Shown here piece by piece: positions 26,776-35,446 of a stretch of 64,000 nt of DNA. Under the pieces are notes generated by a model. The model was not told the DNA's origin. It worked only from the letters and a program-made list of their open reading frames with translations, and made no database searches. The translations under genes were made by a program, and so were the position numbers. Position 1 is the stretch's first letter; the number at the start of each line of letters is the position of its first letter. Source of the DNA: Rhizobium skierniewicense (GTDB lineage: Bacteria > Pseudomonadota > Alphaproteobacteria > Rhizobiales > Rhizobiaceae). The DNA lies in the NCBI RefSeq assembly GCF_014196515.1, contig NZ_JACIDV010000003.1:248001-312000 (forward strand). Reading direction: 5' to 3'.

Positions 26776-28760
26776 CCGGCGATACGCAATTGCGCCTCCT
26801 GCTGCTGGCCTGACGTCACGAGGTGGCCGACATCGAGAATGAGGGCGACGCTGCCATCGCCCAGAATAGTCGCACCGGAGAAGGTCGCGACATCATGATG
26901 CAGTTTCGACATGGCCTTGATGACGGTCTGATGATCGCCGATGATCTGATCGACAACGAGCCCGACGCGCTCGGATCCCGTCGAGATGACGACGACCTTC
27001 TGGAACTGGTCGGGCTTGGTACCGGTGTTGAACAGTTCTCTGAGACGGATGAACGGCACCAGACTTTCACGCAGCGAGATGAACGAGCGGCCACGGGACT
27101 TGACGTCGGCGTCGGGGGAAAGCTCGAGACATTCTTCGACGGCAGACAGCGGAATGACGTAGCAACCCGTTCCAACGCGCACCAGCAAGCCGTCGATGAT
27201 GGCAAGCGTCAGCGGAATCGCGAGAGAGACTTCCGAACCGGCGCCGGGCGTGCTGGTGATGTTGATGAGACCACGCAGCGCTTCAACCGATTTCTTGACC
27301 ACATCCATGCCGACGCCACGGCCGGAAAGATTGGTAATTTGTGCCGCAGTCGAAAATCCCGGTTCAAAGATGAGCTGCAAAAGCTCCTGATCCGACAGTG
27401 TCGCATTGGCTGCGATGATGCCCGAGGATTCAGCCTTGGCACGCACGCGTTGACGGTCAATGCCACGACCGTCGTCACGAATGGTGATCGTGACCTCGCC
27501 GCCGGATTGGCGGGCAATGAGTGTGATACGGCCAACAGCAGATTTACCTGCCGCAATGCGTTCATCCGGTGTTTCGAGGCCATGGTCGCAGGAGTTGCGA
27601 ACGAGGTGGACCAGAGGGTCAGCGAGGCGTTCGATGACGGCCTTGTCGACTTCGGTGCTCTCACCTTCGGTCACAAGTTCGATCTGCTTGCCTGTTTCCC
27701 GCGCCAGATCATGGATCAGGCGACGGAACCGACCAAAGAGTTGGGCGATCGGCACCATTCGCAGGACCATCATCGTATCGCGAAGTTCACCGGAAAGGCG
27801 CTCTACATCTTCGGATACGGACCGAAGCTGGATATCGACGCTGGTGTTGGCCAGCTGAGAAAGGCGCGATTGCGCAATCACGAGTTCGCCGACACGGTCC
27901 ATCAACTCGTCCAGCCGTTCTGCGGGTACGCGGACGTTCTCGGCAGCCTTGTTCTGCTTGCCATCATTGGCCTGCGCTGCGGCAGGGTTCGCTTTGGCCG
28001 CATCTTCGACGGGGGCGGGCGGCGGCACGATTTCAACGACCGGCGCCGGTGAGGCTGATATTTGTCTGACGTTGATCTCCATATCGTCCATGACGAAGAT
28101 GAAGACGTCGTCGATATCCGACCGTGGCTTGTCAGTCGTCAGCGTAACGGACCACGATAGGTAGAGATTGGTCGGATCAATGACATCGAGTGCCGGAATG
28201 GTGGCGGTTTTGGCAACGATCAGACAGTCGCCGAGCTCTGCCAATTCATCGAGAAGGCCCAACGGATTGGTGCCGTTCGCCATGGCATTTGCCGGTAGGC
28301 TGAAATCGATCTGCCATGTTGCCATCGCGGTTTGGGCAGCTTTTGCGCCCGGTGTGGGCTGTGTGTGGTGGGGTGCTGATGTCGCTCCGCTACCCACCGC
28401 TGCTTGCAGCTTGGCCAGAAGACGATCACCCGTTTCCGGCAGTGCAATTGCCGGATTATCGACCAATTGGCGCATGTGATCCTGCGCCTCGAGAACAGCG
28501 GCGATCAATTCGCTGCTGGCAGGGACTTCGCCCTTTCGAACGCGGTCGAAGGCTGTTTCGCAATGGTGCGTGAAAGCAGCCAACGCTTCGAAGCCAAACA
28601 TGGCACCGGACCCCTTGAGGGTGTGCAGACCGCGAAACACGGCGTCGATCTGTCCTTGGTTGGACAGGTCATGCAACAGGTCGAGAAGGCCGCTTTCGAT
28701 CTGCTCGAAAAGCTCGCCCGCTTCCGTTCTGAAAACCTGAATGGGGTCCAATATGGTCAT
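26772..28760 (-). CDS. cheA: Chemotaxis histidine kinase CheA
   Basis: This 662-residue kinase has a P1 phosphotransfer domain with the phospho-acceptor His46 in FRGLHTLKGSGAMFGF. A middle segment of about 150 residues has an acidic P2-like part (SDIDDVFIFVMDDMEINVRQI), followed by a proline- and alanine-rich linker. The P3 dimerisation helix has ERLDELMDRVGELVIAQSRL. The P4 ATPase has LVRNSCDHGLETPDERIAAGK and FSTAAQITNLSGRGVGMDVVK. The C-terminal P5 CheW-like domain has YVIPLSAVEECLEL. It phosphorylates CheY and CheB in response to the receptors. It overlaps the upstream cheY and the downstream cheW by four bases each. Confidence 0.96.
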   Translation of the reverse strand: MTILDPIQVFRTEAGELFEQIESGLLDLLHDLSNQGQIDAVFRGLHTLKGSGAMFGFEALAAFTHHCETAFDRVRKGEVPASSELIAAVLEAQDHMRQLVDNPAIALPETGDRLLAKLQAAVGSGATSAPHHTQPTPGAKAAQTAMATWQIDFSLPANAMANGTNPLGLLDELAELGDCLIVAKTATIPALDVIDPTNLYLSWSVTLTTDKPRSDIDDVFIFVMDDMEINVRQISASPAPVVEIVPPPAPVEDAAKANPAAAQANDGKQNKAAENVRVPAERLDELMDRVGELVIAQSRLSQLANTSVDIQLRSVSEDVERLSGELRDTMMVLRMVPIAQLFGRFRRLIHDLARETGKQIELVTEGESTEVDKAVIERLADPLVHLVRNSCDHGLETPDERIAAGKSAVGRITLIARQSGGEVTITIRDDGRGIDRQRVRAKAESSGIIAANATLSDQELLQLIFEPGFSTAAQITNLSGRGVGMDVVKKSVEALRGLINITSTPGAGSEVSLAIPLTLAIIDGLLVRVGTGCYVIPLSAVEECLELSPDADVKSRGRSFISLRESLVPFIRLRELFNTGTKPDQFQKVVVISTGSERVGLVVDQIIGDHQTVIKAMSKLHHDVATFSGATILGDGSVALILDVGHLVTSGQQQEAQLRIAG

Positions 28761-29125
28761 CTACCGAGAACCTTCTTGACGATCTTGACGAGATTCTCAG
28801 GGTCGAACGGCTTGGTCACCCAACCCGTAGCGCCTGCTGCCTTTGCCCGTGTCTTCATGTCCGCGTCAGACTCGGTCGTGAGGAAGATGATCGGAATGCC
28901 CGTGTGGGCAGGCGATTGGCGCAATGCCTCGATCATTTCCAGGCCGTTCATGTTGGGCATGTTCAGATCGGTGACGATGAGGTCGAAAGACCCGGCCTTT
29001 GCTTTCGTCAGGCCGTCTGCGCCATCCACGGCTTCGGTAATCTGGTATCCCGCGTTCGTCAGGGCAATTTTCGTCGTCATTCTGATGCTGGCAGAATCAT
29101 CGACTGTCAGAATATTGGCGCTCAT
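28757..29125 (-). CDS. cheY: Chemotaxis response regulator CheY
   Basis: This 122-residue protein is a lone receiver domain: LTVDDSASIRMTTKIAL, phospho-acceptor Asp53 in IVTDLNMPNMNGLEMI, the conserved threonine in FLTTES, and Lys105 in GWVTKPFDPENLV. Receivers of this type carry the CheA signal either to flagellar motors or to other outputs. No motor gene is in the window. The start overlaps the STAS gene stop and the stop overlaps the cheA start, so the STAS, CheY and CheA proteins are probably made in fixed proportion. Confidence 0.95.
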   Translation of the reverse strand: MSANILTVDDSASIRMTTKIALTNAGYQITEAVDGADGLTKAKAGSFDLIVTDLNMPNMNGLEMIEALRQSPAHTGIPIIFLTTESDADMKTRAKAAGATGWVTKPFDPENLVKIVKKVLGR

Positions 29126-29436
29126 TGAATTTCCTTTCCATGCAGCCAGAAGAGGCGCGAAGCCTCATCCATGTCGTTGAGGAAACCGCCGCGACGAAGC
29201 GTATCCAGTACGCTTTGGGAGGCTGGCTTCATAAGTGTGACGTATTTTCCCTCTGTCCGGGCGTAGACCCTTGACGCCTCGATGAGCTGGATGAAGCTTA
29301 AGTCCGCATGCGCATCGGCGGGGATATCGATTGTGACGGCTTTGTTGGTCTTCAGTGCATCGAGCAGGCTTTCGTGAGCAGCTGTGATGCCGCGTATGGA
29401 AAGGCTAGAAGGCAATGTTAGTATTTCCGGTACCAT
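29122..29436 (-). CDS. STAS-domain protein of the che operon
   Basis: This 104-residue protein has the STAS pattern (SpoIIAA-like, STAS_2): a first strand ILTLPSSLSIRG, helix AAHESLLDALK, second strand AVTIDIPADAH, then ADLSFIQLIEASRVYA. Ser in DLSFIQLI sits where anti-sigma antagonists are phosphorylated. The protein ends in a short helix and a strand with RGGFLNDMDEASRLFWL. It is the first gene of the operon, with AGGG about 10 bases before the ATG, and overlaps cheY. STAS proteins bind partner switch kinases or act as small adaptor domains. I see no cognate serine kinase or phosphatase in the window, so a link between CheA signalling and a partner switch elsewhere is possible but unproven. 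Confidence 0.83.
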   Translation of the reverse strand: MVPEILTLPSSLSIRGITAAHESLLDALKTNKAVTIDIPADAHADLSFIQLIEASRVYARTEGKYVTLMKPASQSVLDTLRRGGFLNDMDEASRLFWLHGKEIQ

Positions 29437-30288
29437 CCAAATTTCCCTAGATTATTTTGATTGCCTTAAATGCTGCGAAGGACGTGTGGATGTGCTTTGC
29501 GGGCTTCCACGCCGAAGTTGACGGTCTCAGCCGGTGCAGCACGGGAGTTTCGTGAGCGCGTTATCGAGAAATTGCTGTGTGTGTGAACACGACACAGTTG
29601 GAGCGCAGCCAGAGGTGACTGGCGTTCTTCTTCCACCGGCAGGTTTTTCACGATTTACTCCGAAATCACTTGCGAACAGGCACGACTTCGCGATCCCGGG
29701 CAAAGGGGAAAGCGTCCAGACAGTTACATTTTGGATTGCGGGCTGGCTTCATGCAGTCCGTTGCAAAAGCGACACGTGCGACCGGAGACGCCCTGTGATT
29801 TACTCGCTTAACATATCGGCTAATTTCTATTCGACACTGGTTAATTAGCGGTTAAGTGGGGTTGCGATTGTTGGTCAATCTCTTAATGGTTGCGGCAATT
29901 TCACGTGATTTTGCAAAGTATCGGGTGAAAACCACTTTTTGCTACCCTGGATATACATGGCTCGTTTGGCGGAAATTCTTGGAATATAACAGATTAATTT
30001 TTCGCGGCGAAACGGGAAGTGATAATTGCGTTTTGAAGGGGAAGCGGAAGACTTCAAAAGCAAAGGGTGAGAAAACGACTTTTCATTCGCGGCGCTTTTT
30101 TTGATCGGAGGTGTTGCCTCTTCCGACGTTTTTTATCCCCGATCTATAATCACGCCCTAAGAAAAAAATATTAAGTAATTGATTATAAATGTTTATTATT
30201 GTTTTAATTTTTTATTACGCTTGCTGTTGCGGAAGTCTGATGTTTCGCATAGGTTTTTACGGCAACGTTTCAGTGAGGGAGGAGACTC
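29437..30288. other. Long divergent intergenic region
   Basis: This stretch of 852 bases separates the che operon from sugar operon 1. The left part should carry the che promoter and the AT-rich right end (30150-30230) the sugar operon promoter. Frames at 29534-29848 and 29856-30104 on the plus strand have no family resemblance or good ribosome binding sites. A terminator-like hairpin at 30105-30134 sits within it, with no plus-strand gene before it, so a small RNA could be encoded here. Confidence 0.4.
30105..30134 (+). terminator. Terminator-like hairpin with no obvious gene upstream
   Basis: TCGGAGG and CCTCTTCCGA pair with a two-base bulge around TGTTG, and a run of six T follows after CG. 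This is the form of an intrinsic terminator on the plus strand. The nearest certain plus-strand gene upstream is more than 10 kb away. Either it ends an untranslated transcript or it insulates the sugar operon. Confidence 0.45.
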
Positions 30289-31524
30289 ATGCGCATACGT
30301 TCTATTTTGGCTGCTCTGGCGGCCAGTGTCATGTTGCCGGTAGGGATTGCCGGGGCCACTGATCTCGAAGTAACGCACTGGTGGACATCGGGCAGCGAAG
30401 CTGCTGCGGTTGGGGAACTGGCCAAGGCATTTGATGCAACCGGAAATAAGTGGGTGGATGGTGCTATTGCTGGTTCTGGCGGTACCGCGCGTCCAATTAT
30501 GATTAGCCGCATTACCGGTGGCGATCCAATGGGAGCCACCCAATTCAATCATGGCCGCCAAGCTGAGGAGCTTGCGCAGTCCGGGTTGATGCGCGATCTC
30601 ACCGATGTTGCGGAAAAAGGCAACTGGAAAGACATCATCAAACCGTCCAGCCTGCTCGACAGCTGCACGATCGACGGCAAGATTTACTGCGCGCCTGTGA
30701 ACATCCACTCCTGGCAGTGGCTGTGGCTTTCCAATGCAGCCTTCAAGAAAGCTGGGGTTGACGTTCCCAAAAACTGGACGGAATTCATCGCGGCGGGTCC
30801 TGCCCTTCAGAAGGCCGGCATCCAGCCACTCGCGCTGGGTGGCCAGGCTTGGCAGGCCAATGGCCTGTTCGATACGCTGGTGTTGTCGATGGGTGGAAAA
30901 GACCTCTATGAAAAGGTTTTCAAGGACAAGGACGCAGACGTAGCTGCCGGGCCAGAGATGCAGAAAATCTTTGCGGCAGCCGACGAAGCAAGAAAGCTTG
31001 CAAAGGGTTCAAACGTTCAAGACTGGAACCAGGCCACCAATATGGTCATCACCGGAAAGGCCGCTGGCCAGGTGATGGGCGACTGGGCACAGGGCGAGTT
31101 CCAGCTTGCCGATATGAAAGCCGGAACGGATTATAGCTGCCTGCCGGGTCTCGGCCTTAGCGATTATATAACGACGGGTGGCGACGCTTTCTATTTTCCT
31201 TTGCTGAAAGACGAAGCGAAGTCCAAGGCCCAGGAAGTTCTGGCTGAGGTGATCGTCGATCCGAAAACGCAGGTTGCGTTCAACCTGAAGAAAGGCTCGC
31301 TTCCCATCAGGGGTGACGTCGATCTCTCGGCTGCCAATGACTGCATGAAAAAGGGTCTGGCCATCATTGAAAAGGGCAACGCCCTGACAAGCACGGATCA
31401 GCTCATCTCGGCCGATACGCAAAAGCAAAAAGAGGATTTGATGTCCGAATTTTTCGCCAATGCGTCTTTGACTGCAGAGGCTGCACAGAAGCGCTTTGCT
31501 GACATCATTTCCTCAGCAGACTGA
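30289..31524 (+). CDS. Sugar ABC transporter substrate-binding protein (operon 1)
   Basis: This 411-residue secreted protein has a signal peptide (ILAALAASVMLPVGIAGA) and the mature start TDLEVTHWWTSGSEAAAV, typical of the glucose/mannose-binding GtsA-like branch of family 1 extracellular solute-binding proteins. Later landmarks are YCAPVNIHSWQWLWLSN, LALGGQAWQANGLFDT and AGQVMGDWAQGEF. It delivers a sugar or small glycoside to the two permeases that follow. It has a strong GGGAGGAG ribosome binding site. The next gene is 156 bases away and a small hairpin (GCGGG/CCCGC, 31618-31643) lies between, an arrangement that often allows the binding protein to be made in excess. Confidence 0.93.
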   Translation: MRIRSILAALAASVMLPVGIAGATDLEVTHWWTSGSEAAAVGELAKAFDATGNKWVDGAIAGSGGTARPIMISRITGGDPMGATQFNHGRQAEELAQSGLMRDLTDVAEKGNWKDIIKPSSLLDSCTIDGKIYCAPVNIHSWQWLWLSNAAFKKAGVDVPKNWTEFIAAGPALQKAGIQPLALGGQAWQANGLFDTLVLSMGGKDLYEKVFKDKDADVAAGPEMQKIFAAADEARKLAKGSNVQDWNQATNMVITGKAAGQVMGDWAQGEFQLADMKAGTDYSCLPGLGLSDYITTGGDAFYFPLLKDEAKSKAQEVLAEVIVDPKTQVAFNLKKGSLPIRGDVDLSAANDCMKKGLAIIEKGNALTSTDQLISADTQKQKEDLMSEFFANASLTAEAAQKRFADIISSAD

Positions 31525-31680
31525 CCTTCGTCGTCTGTAACCGGTACTTAGAAAATCTGCTGGTTTCAGACGCCTCCTTGCCAAGCGCTTCACGTGTTCG
31601 CGCCTGGAAAATTTGCGGCGGGATATGCTCTGAAGCTACCCGCTGCATAATCAACCTATATGATTGATGAGGAGTGGTGC

Positions 31681-32583
31681 ATGGCGGTTAAAAGCCATTC
31701 TGGTCGTCCCAACCAGCTATTCCGCAATCTGAATTCAAAGATTGCATCGATACCCATGATCCTGACCGCGATGGTCATTTTCCTGGGTGGAACGATCTGG
31801 ACAGTCGTTTATTCCTTTACCAACTCGAAATTGTTGCCCCGCGCGACGTTTGTCGGTTTTGATCAGTATGAGCGCCTATGGGACGCGCCACGCTGGATCA
31901 TCTCGATCCAGAATCTCGCGATCTACGGCATTCTGTCGTTGATCTTCAGTCTCGTGATCGGCTTTGTGTTGGCTGCACTGATGGATCAGAAGATACGTTT
32001 CGAGAATACATTTCGAACCATCTTTCTTTATCCCTTTGCCCTGTCTTTCATCGTCACCGGTCTCGTTTGGCAATGGCTTCTCAATCCCGAATTTGGCATT
32101 CAAGCCGTTGTTCGGTCGATCGGGTGGGAGAGCTTCACGTTCGACCCGCTCTATAACTCGGATTTCGTGATCTATGGCATCCTGATTGCCGCTCTGTGGC
32201 AGGGCACTGGCCTCGTCATGTGCCTGATGCTGGCAGGCCTGCGCGGGATCGACGAGGATATCTGGAAGGCTTCGCGGGTGGACGGTATTCCCATGTGGAA
32301 GACCTATATCCTCATCGTCATCCCCATGATGCGCCCGGTCTTCATCACCACGCTCGTCATCATCGCCAGTGGCATCGTCAAGGTTTACGACCTCGTGGTG
32401 GCGCAAACCAGCGGTGGCCCCGGCATCGCATCGGAAGTGCCAGCCAAATATGTCTACGACTACATGTTCCAGGCACAGAATCTGGGGCAGGGCTTTGCCG
32501 CCTCGACCATGATGCTGCTCACGGTCGCCATCATCGTTGTCCCATGGGCCTATCTCGAATTCGGAGGGCGCAAACGTGGCTGA
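31681..32583 (+). CDS. Sugar ABC transporter permease (operon 1, MalF-type)
   Basis: I place the start at the ATG at 31681 because GAGGAG lies seven bases before it; the frame could open seven codons earlier. The 300-residue protein has six membrane helices and the permease EAA loop near AGLRGIDEDIWKASRVDGIPMWKTYILI, which contacts the ATPase. It belongs to the MalF/UgpA-like binding-protein-dependent transport family. Its stop overlaps the next permease start by eight bases. It is clearly paralogous to the permease at 52984 in operon 2, for example in the matching SFTNSKLLPRATFVGFDQYERLW segment. Confidence 0.93.
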   Translation: MAVKSHSGRPNQLFRNLNSKIASIPMILTAMVIFLGGTIWTVVYSFTNSKLLPRATFVGFDQYERLWDAPRWIISIQNLAIYGILSLIFSLVIGFVLAALMDQKIRFENTFRTIFLYPFALSFIVTGLVWQWLLNPEFGIQAVVRSIGWESFTFDPLYNSDFVIYGILIAALWQGTGLVMCLMLAGLRGIDEDIWKASRVDGIPMWKTYILIVIPMMRPVFITTLVIIASGIVKVYDLVVAQTSGGPGIASEVPAKYVYDYMFQAQNLGQGFAASTMMLLTVAIIVVPWAYLEFGGRKRG

Positions 32584-33517
32584 CATCTCGACGCTCAACA
32601 CAGTCGCGGCAGGGAGCGACCCTGTCACCTCCAAACTTGATGGACCGCGCGGTCGCAAGCCGAAAAAGCGGATATCACGGCGCAATATCATTCTCTATGG
32701 CAGCCTCTTCGTCGCTGCGCTCTATTATCTCCTGCCACTCTACGTGATGATCGTGACATCGCTGAAAGGCATGCCGGAAATCCGCATGGGCAACATCTTT
32801 GCCCCGCCGCTCGAAATCACGTTTGAGCCCTGGGTGAAAGCATGGTCGAACGCATGTACGGGCCTCAACTGCGATGGTCTGTCGCGCGGGTTCTGGAACT
32901 CCGTGCGGATCATGATCCCGTCCACAATCGTGTCCATCGTCATCGCGTCCGTCAGCGGCTATGCGCTGGCAAACTGGAAGTTCAAAGGTTCGGAGTTCTT
33001 CTTCTCCATTCTCATCATCGGTGCGTTCATTCCGTATCAGGTGATGATCTATCCAATCGTCATCGTTCTTCGTGAGATGGGCATTTACGGCACGCTTACG
33101 GGGCTGGTCATCGTGCACACGATCTTCGGTATGCCGATCCTGACTCTGCTCTTTCGCAACTATTTCGCCGGGTTGCCGGAAGAGTTGTTCAAGGCAGCAC
33201 GCATCGATGGTGCGAATTTCTGGCAAATCTATTTCCGCATCATGGCCCCGATGTCGTTGCCCATTTTCGTGGTGGCAATGATCCTGCAGGTTACCGGCAT
33301 CTGGAACGATTTCCTCTTCGGGGTCGTGTTCACCAGACCGGAATATTATCCGATGACGGTTCAGCTCAACAATATCGTCAACTCGGTACAAGGCGTGAAG
33401 GAATACAACGTCAATATGGCTGCAACCCTTCTGACCGGTGCCGTTCCGCTGTTCGTCTATTTCGTTTCAGGCAGACTTTTTGTCCGCGGCATCGCCGCAG
33501 GCGCAGTCAAAGGTTAA
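32576..33517 (+). CDS. Sugar ABC transporter permease (operon 1, MalG-type)
   Basis: The start is the GTG at 32576 (VADISTLNTV), with GGAGG nine bases upstream inside the end of the previous gene. The frame opens 13 codons earlier but without a ribosome site. The 313-residue protein has six membrane helices and the EAA loop GLPEELFKAARIDGANFWQIYFRI. Its end VRGIAAGAVKG is typical of MalG-like sugar permeases. It pairs with the upstream permease to form the channel. Confidence 0.93.
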   Translation: MADISTLNTVAAGSDPVTSKLDGPRGRKPKKRISRRNIILYGSLFVAALYYLLPLYVMIVTSLKGMPEIRMGNIFAPPLEITFEPWVKAWSNACTGLNCDGLSRGFWNSVRIMIPSTIVSIVIASVSGYALANWKFKGSEFFFSILIIGAFIPYQVMIYPIVIVLREMGIYGTLTGLVIVHTIFGMPILTLLFRNYFAGLPEELFKAARIDGANFWQIYFRIMAPMSLPIFVVAMILQVTGIWNDFLFGVVFTRPEYYPMTVQLNNIVNSVQGVKEYNVNMAATLLTGAVPLFVYFVSGRLFVRGIAAGAVKG

Positions 33518-33522
33518 GCTTC

Positions 33523-34611
33523 ATGAATAAAAGCGTCTCCATTCGCGAACTGTCCCTGTCCTTTGGTGCGGTGACCGTATTGTCCGACCTCAACTTGGAT
33601 ATTTACGAAGGCGAGTTTCTCGTTCTTCTGGGATCATCAGGCTGCGGAAAATCCACATTGCTGAACTGCATCGCCGGGCTTCTCGAGCCGACTGAAGGGC
33701 AGATTTTCATCAAGGATCGCAACGTGACCTGGGAAGAGCCGAAGGATCGCGGTATCGGCATGGTGTTCCAGTCCTATGCGCTCTACCCACAGATGACGGT
33801 CGAAAAAAACCTGTCTTTCGGCTTGCAGGTCGCCAAAGTTCCGAGGGAGGAAATCGATAAGCGCGTTAAACGCGCCGCTGGCATCCTTCAGATCGAACCA
33901 TTGTTGAAACGCAAGCCGGCAGAGCTTTCCGGCGGCCAGCGGCAGCGCGTGGCCATCGGACGTGCGCTGGTGCGCGATGTGGACGTGTTCCTGTTCGATG
34001 AACCGCTCTCCAACCTCGATGCCAAGCTGCGCTCGGAACTGCGTGTGGAAATCAAACGACTGCACCAATCGCTGAAGAACACGATGATCTATGTAACGCA
34101 CGACCAGATCGAGGCGTTGACGCTGGCGGATCGCATCGCGATCATGAAAGGCGGCGTGATCCAGCAACTGGATGATCCGATTTCGATTTATAACAAGCCG
34201 AAAAATCTCTTCGTCGCAGGCTTCATCGGTTCGCCGTCGATGAACTTCCTGCGTGGTGAACTGGAAGCGAAAGACGGCAAGGTGGTGTTTACGACACATG
34301 GCGTCAGCTTCACGCTGGACGGATACGACACATCAGCCGCACTCACGCCGGGTACGCCTGCGGTTCTAGGCGTTCGGCCTGAGCATGTGCGTGTCGATAG
34401 CGATATCACCAGCGGTGAAATCCACGACGCCGTCGTTGATATCGAAGAGCCGATGGGTGCAGATAACCTCATATGGCTCAAGCTCGCCGGGCACACGCTC
34501 TCGGTACGCGTCGGTGGACACCGGCGGTTCTCGCCTGGAACGAAGGTCAAGCTGGCCTTCGATATGTCCATGGCCTCCCTTTTCGATGCGACGACGGAAG
34601 ATCGTATCTAG
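33523..34611 (+). CDS. Sugar ABC transporter ATP-binding protein (operon 1)
   Basis: This 362-residue ATPase of the MalK/UgpC/MsmK type has Walker A in LLGSSGCGKSTLLN, the Q-loop (VFQSYALYPQMTV), the signature LSGGQRQRVAIGRALV, Walker B (VFLFDEPLSNLDAKLR) and the H-loop VTHDQ. A C-terminal TOBE regulatory domain starts near residue 240 and contains GVRPEHVRV. It powers uptake through the two preceding permeases. It is five bases after the second permease, so it belongs to the same operon. Confidence 0.95.
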   Translation: MNKSVSIRELSLSFGAVTVLSDLNLDIYEGEFLVLLGSSGCGKSTLLNCIAGLLEPTEGQIFIKDRNVTWEEPKDRGIGMVFQSYALYPQMTVEKNLSFGLQVAKVPREEIDKRVKRAAGILQIEPLLKRKPAELSGGQRQRVAIGRALVRDVDVFLFDEPLSNLDAKLRSELRVEIKRLHQSLKNTMIYVTHDQIEALTLADRIAIMKGGVIQQLDDPISIYNKPKNLFVAGFIGSPSMNFLRGELEAKDGKVVFTTHGVSFTLDGYDTSAALTPGTPAVLGVRPEHVRVDSDITSGEIHDAVVDIEEPMGADNLIWLKLAGHTLSVRVGGHRRFSPGTKVKLAFDMSMASLFDATTEDRI

Positions 34612-34659
34612 CCACCCTCAACCACCCACCAGACACAGTCCCAATGTCAGGAGAGACAG

Positions 34660-35421
34660 ATGACGAAACTCGGTTTTCAGCTCTACAGCGCGCGCAATTT
34701 CCCGCCGCTTTCCGATGTCTTGAAGAAGCTATCAGCCGCAGGCTACAGCCATGTCGAAGGTTTCGGCGGTATTTACGGCACGATGGATGACGCGGCGCTC
34801 AAAGCCTTGCGGAGCGATCTCGATGCCAACAATCTGACGATGCCGACCGGCCATTTTGGTTTGGATATGTTGGAGAAGGAACCGCAGGCAGCACTGAACA
34901 TTGCCAAAATCCTTGGCGTTCAGGCAATCTATTGCCCTTATCTTCTACCCGATCAGCGCCCTAGCGATGCAGCCGGATGGCTCGCCTTTGGCAAGCGTCT
35001 TCAGGATGCCGCAAAGCCGTTCCGCGACGCCGGACTTTCCTTTGGCTGGCACAACCACGATTTCGAGTTCGTCAAGCTCGAGGACGGCTCCACCCCACAG
35101 GAGCAGATCTTCACCGGTGGACCAGAACTGGAGTGGGAAGCGGATATTGCCTGGATCATCCGCGGTAAAGCTGATCCATTCGAATGGATCGAGCGCTACG
35201 CAAGTCGCATCACGGCCGTGCATGTCAAAGATATTGCGCCGGCGGGCGAGAATGCCGATGAGGACGGCTGGGCAGATGTCGGCCACGGTACCGTCGACTG
35301 GAAGGGATTGGTGGACGTCCTCAAGAAGACGGCTGTCAAATATTATGTTGTCGAGCACGACAACCCGAAGGACGCCGACAGACTGATCACGCGATCCATC
35401 GCATCCTTCAACACCTATTAA
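34660..35421 (+). CDS. Sugar phosphate isomerase/epimerase family protein (operon 1)
   Basis: This 253-residue TIM-barrel protein of the xylose-isomerase-like/AP-endonuclease-2 family has the metal and sugar site residues in SFGWHNHDFEF, EWEADIAWI, ITAVHVKDI and YYVVEHDNP. AGGAGAG precedes the ATG. Family members isomerise or epimerise sugars and keto-sugars; some act as lyases on 3-keto-glycosides. Its pairing with a Gfo/Idh dehydrogenase directly downstream favours action on an oxidised sugar. The exact reaction cannot be told. It is distinct in sequence from the family member in operon 2. Confidence 0.85.
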   Translation: MTKLGFQLYSARNFPPLSDVLKKLSAAGYSHVEGFGGIYGTMDDAALKALRSDLDANNLTMPTGHFGLDMLEKEPQAALNIAKILGVQAIYCPYLLPDQRPSDAAGWLAFGKRLQDAAKPFRDAGLSFGWHNHDFEFVKLEDGSTPQEQIFTGGPELEWEADIAWIIRGKADPFEWIERYASRITAVHVKDIAPAGENADEDGWADVGHGTVDWKGLVDVLKKTAVKYYVVEHDNPKDADRLITRSIASFNTY

Positions 35422-35446
35422 TAGCGACAAAGCTGGAGTTACTGAT

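Noticed and set aside
26823..28052. A 409-residue plus-strand frame opposite cheA
   Set aside because: It lies wholly antisense to a certain cheA gene and its composition mirrors the codon bias of that gene; no domain is visible.
29856..30104. An 82-residue frame in the gap before sugar operon 1
   Set aside because: No ribosome site or family resemblance, AT-rich and basic; kept only as part of the possible small RNA region.
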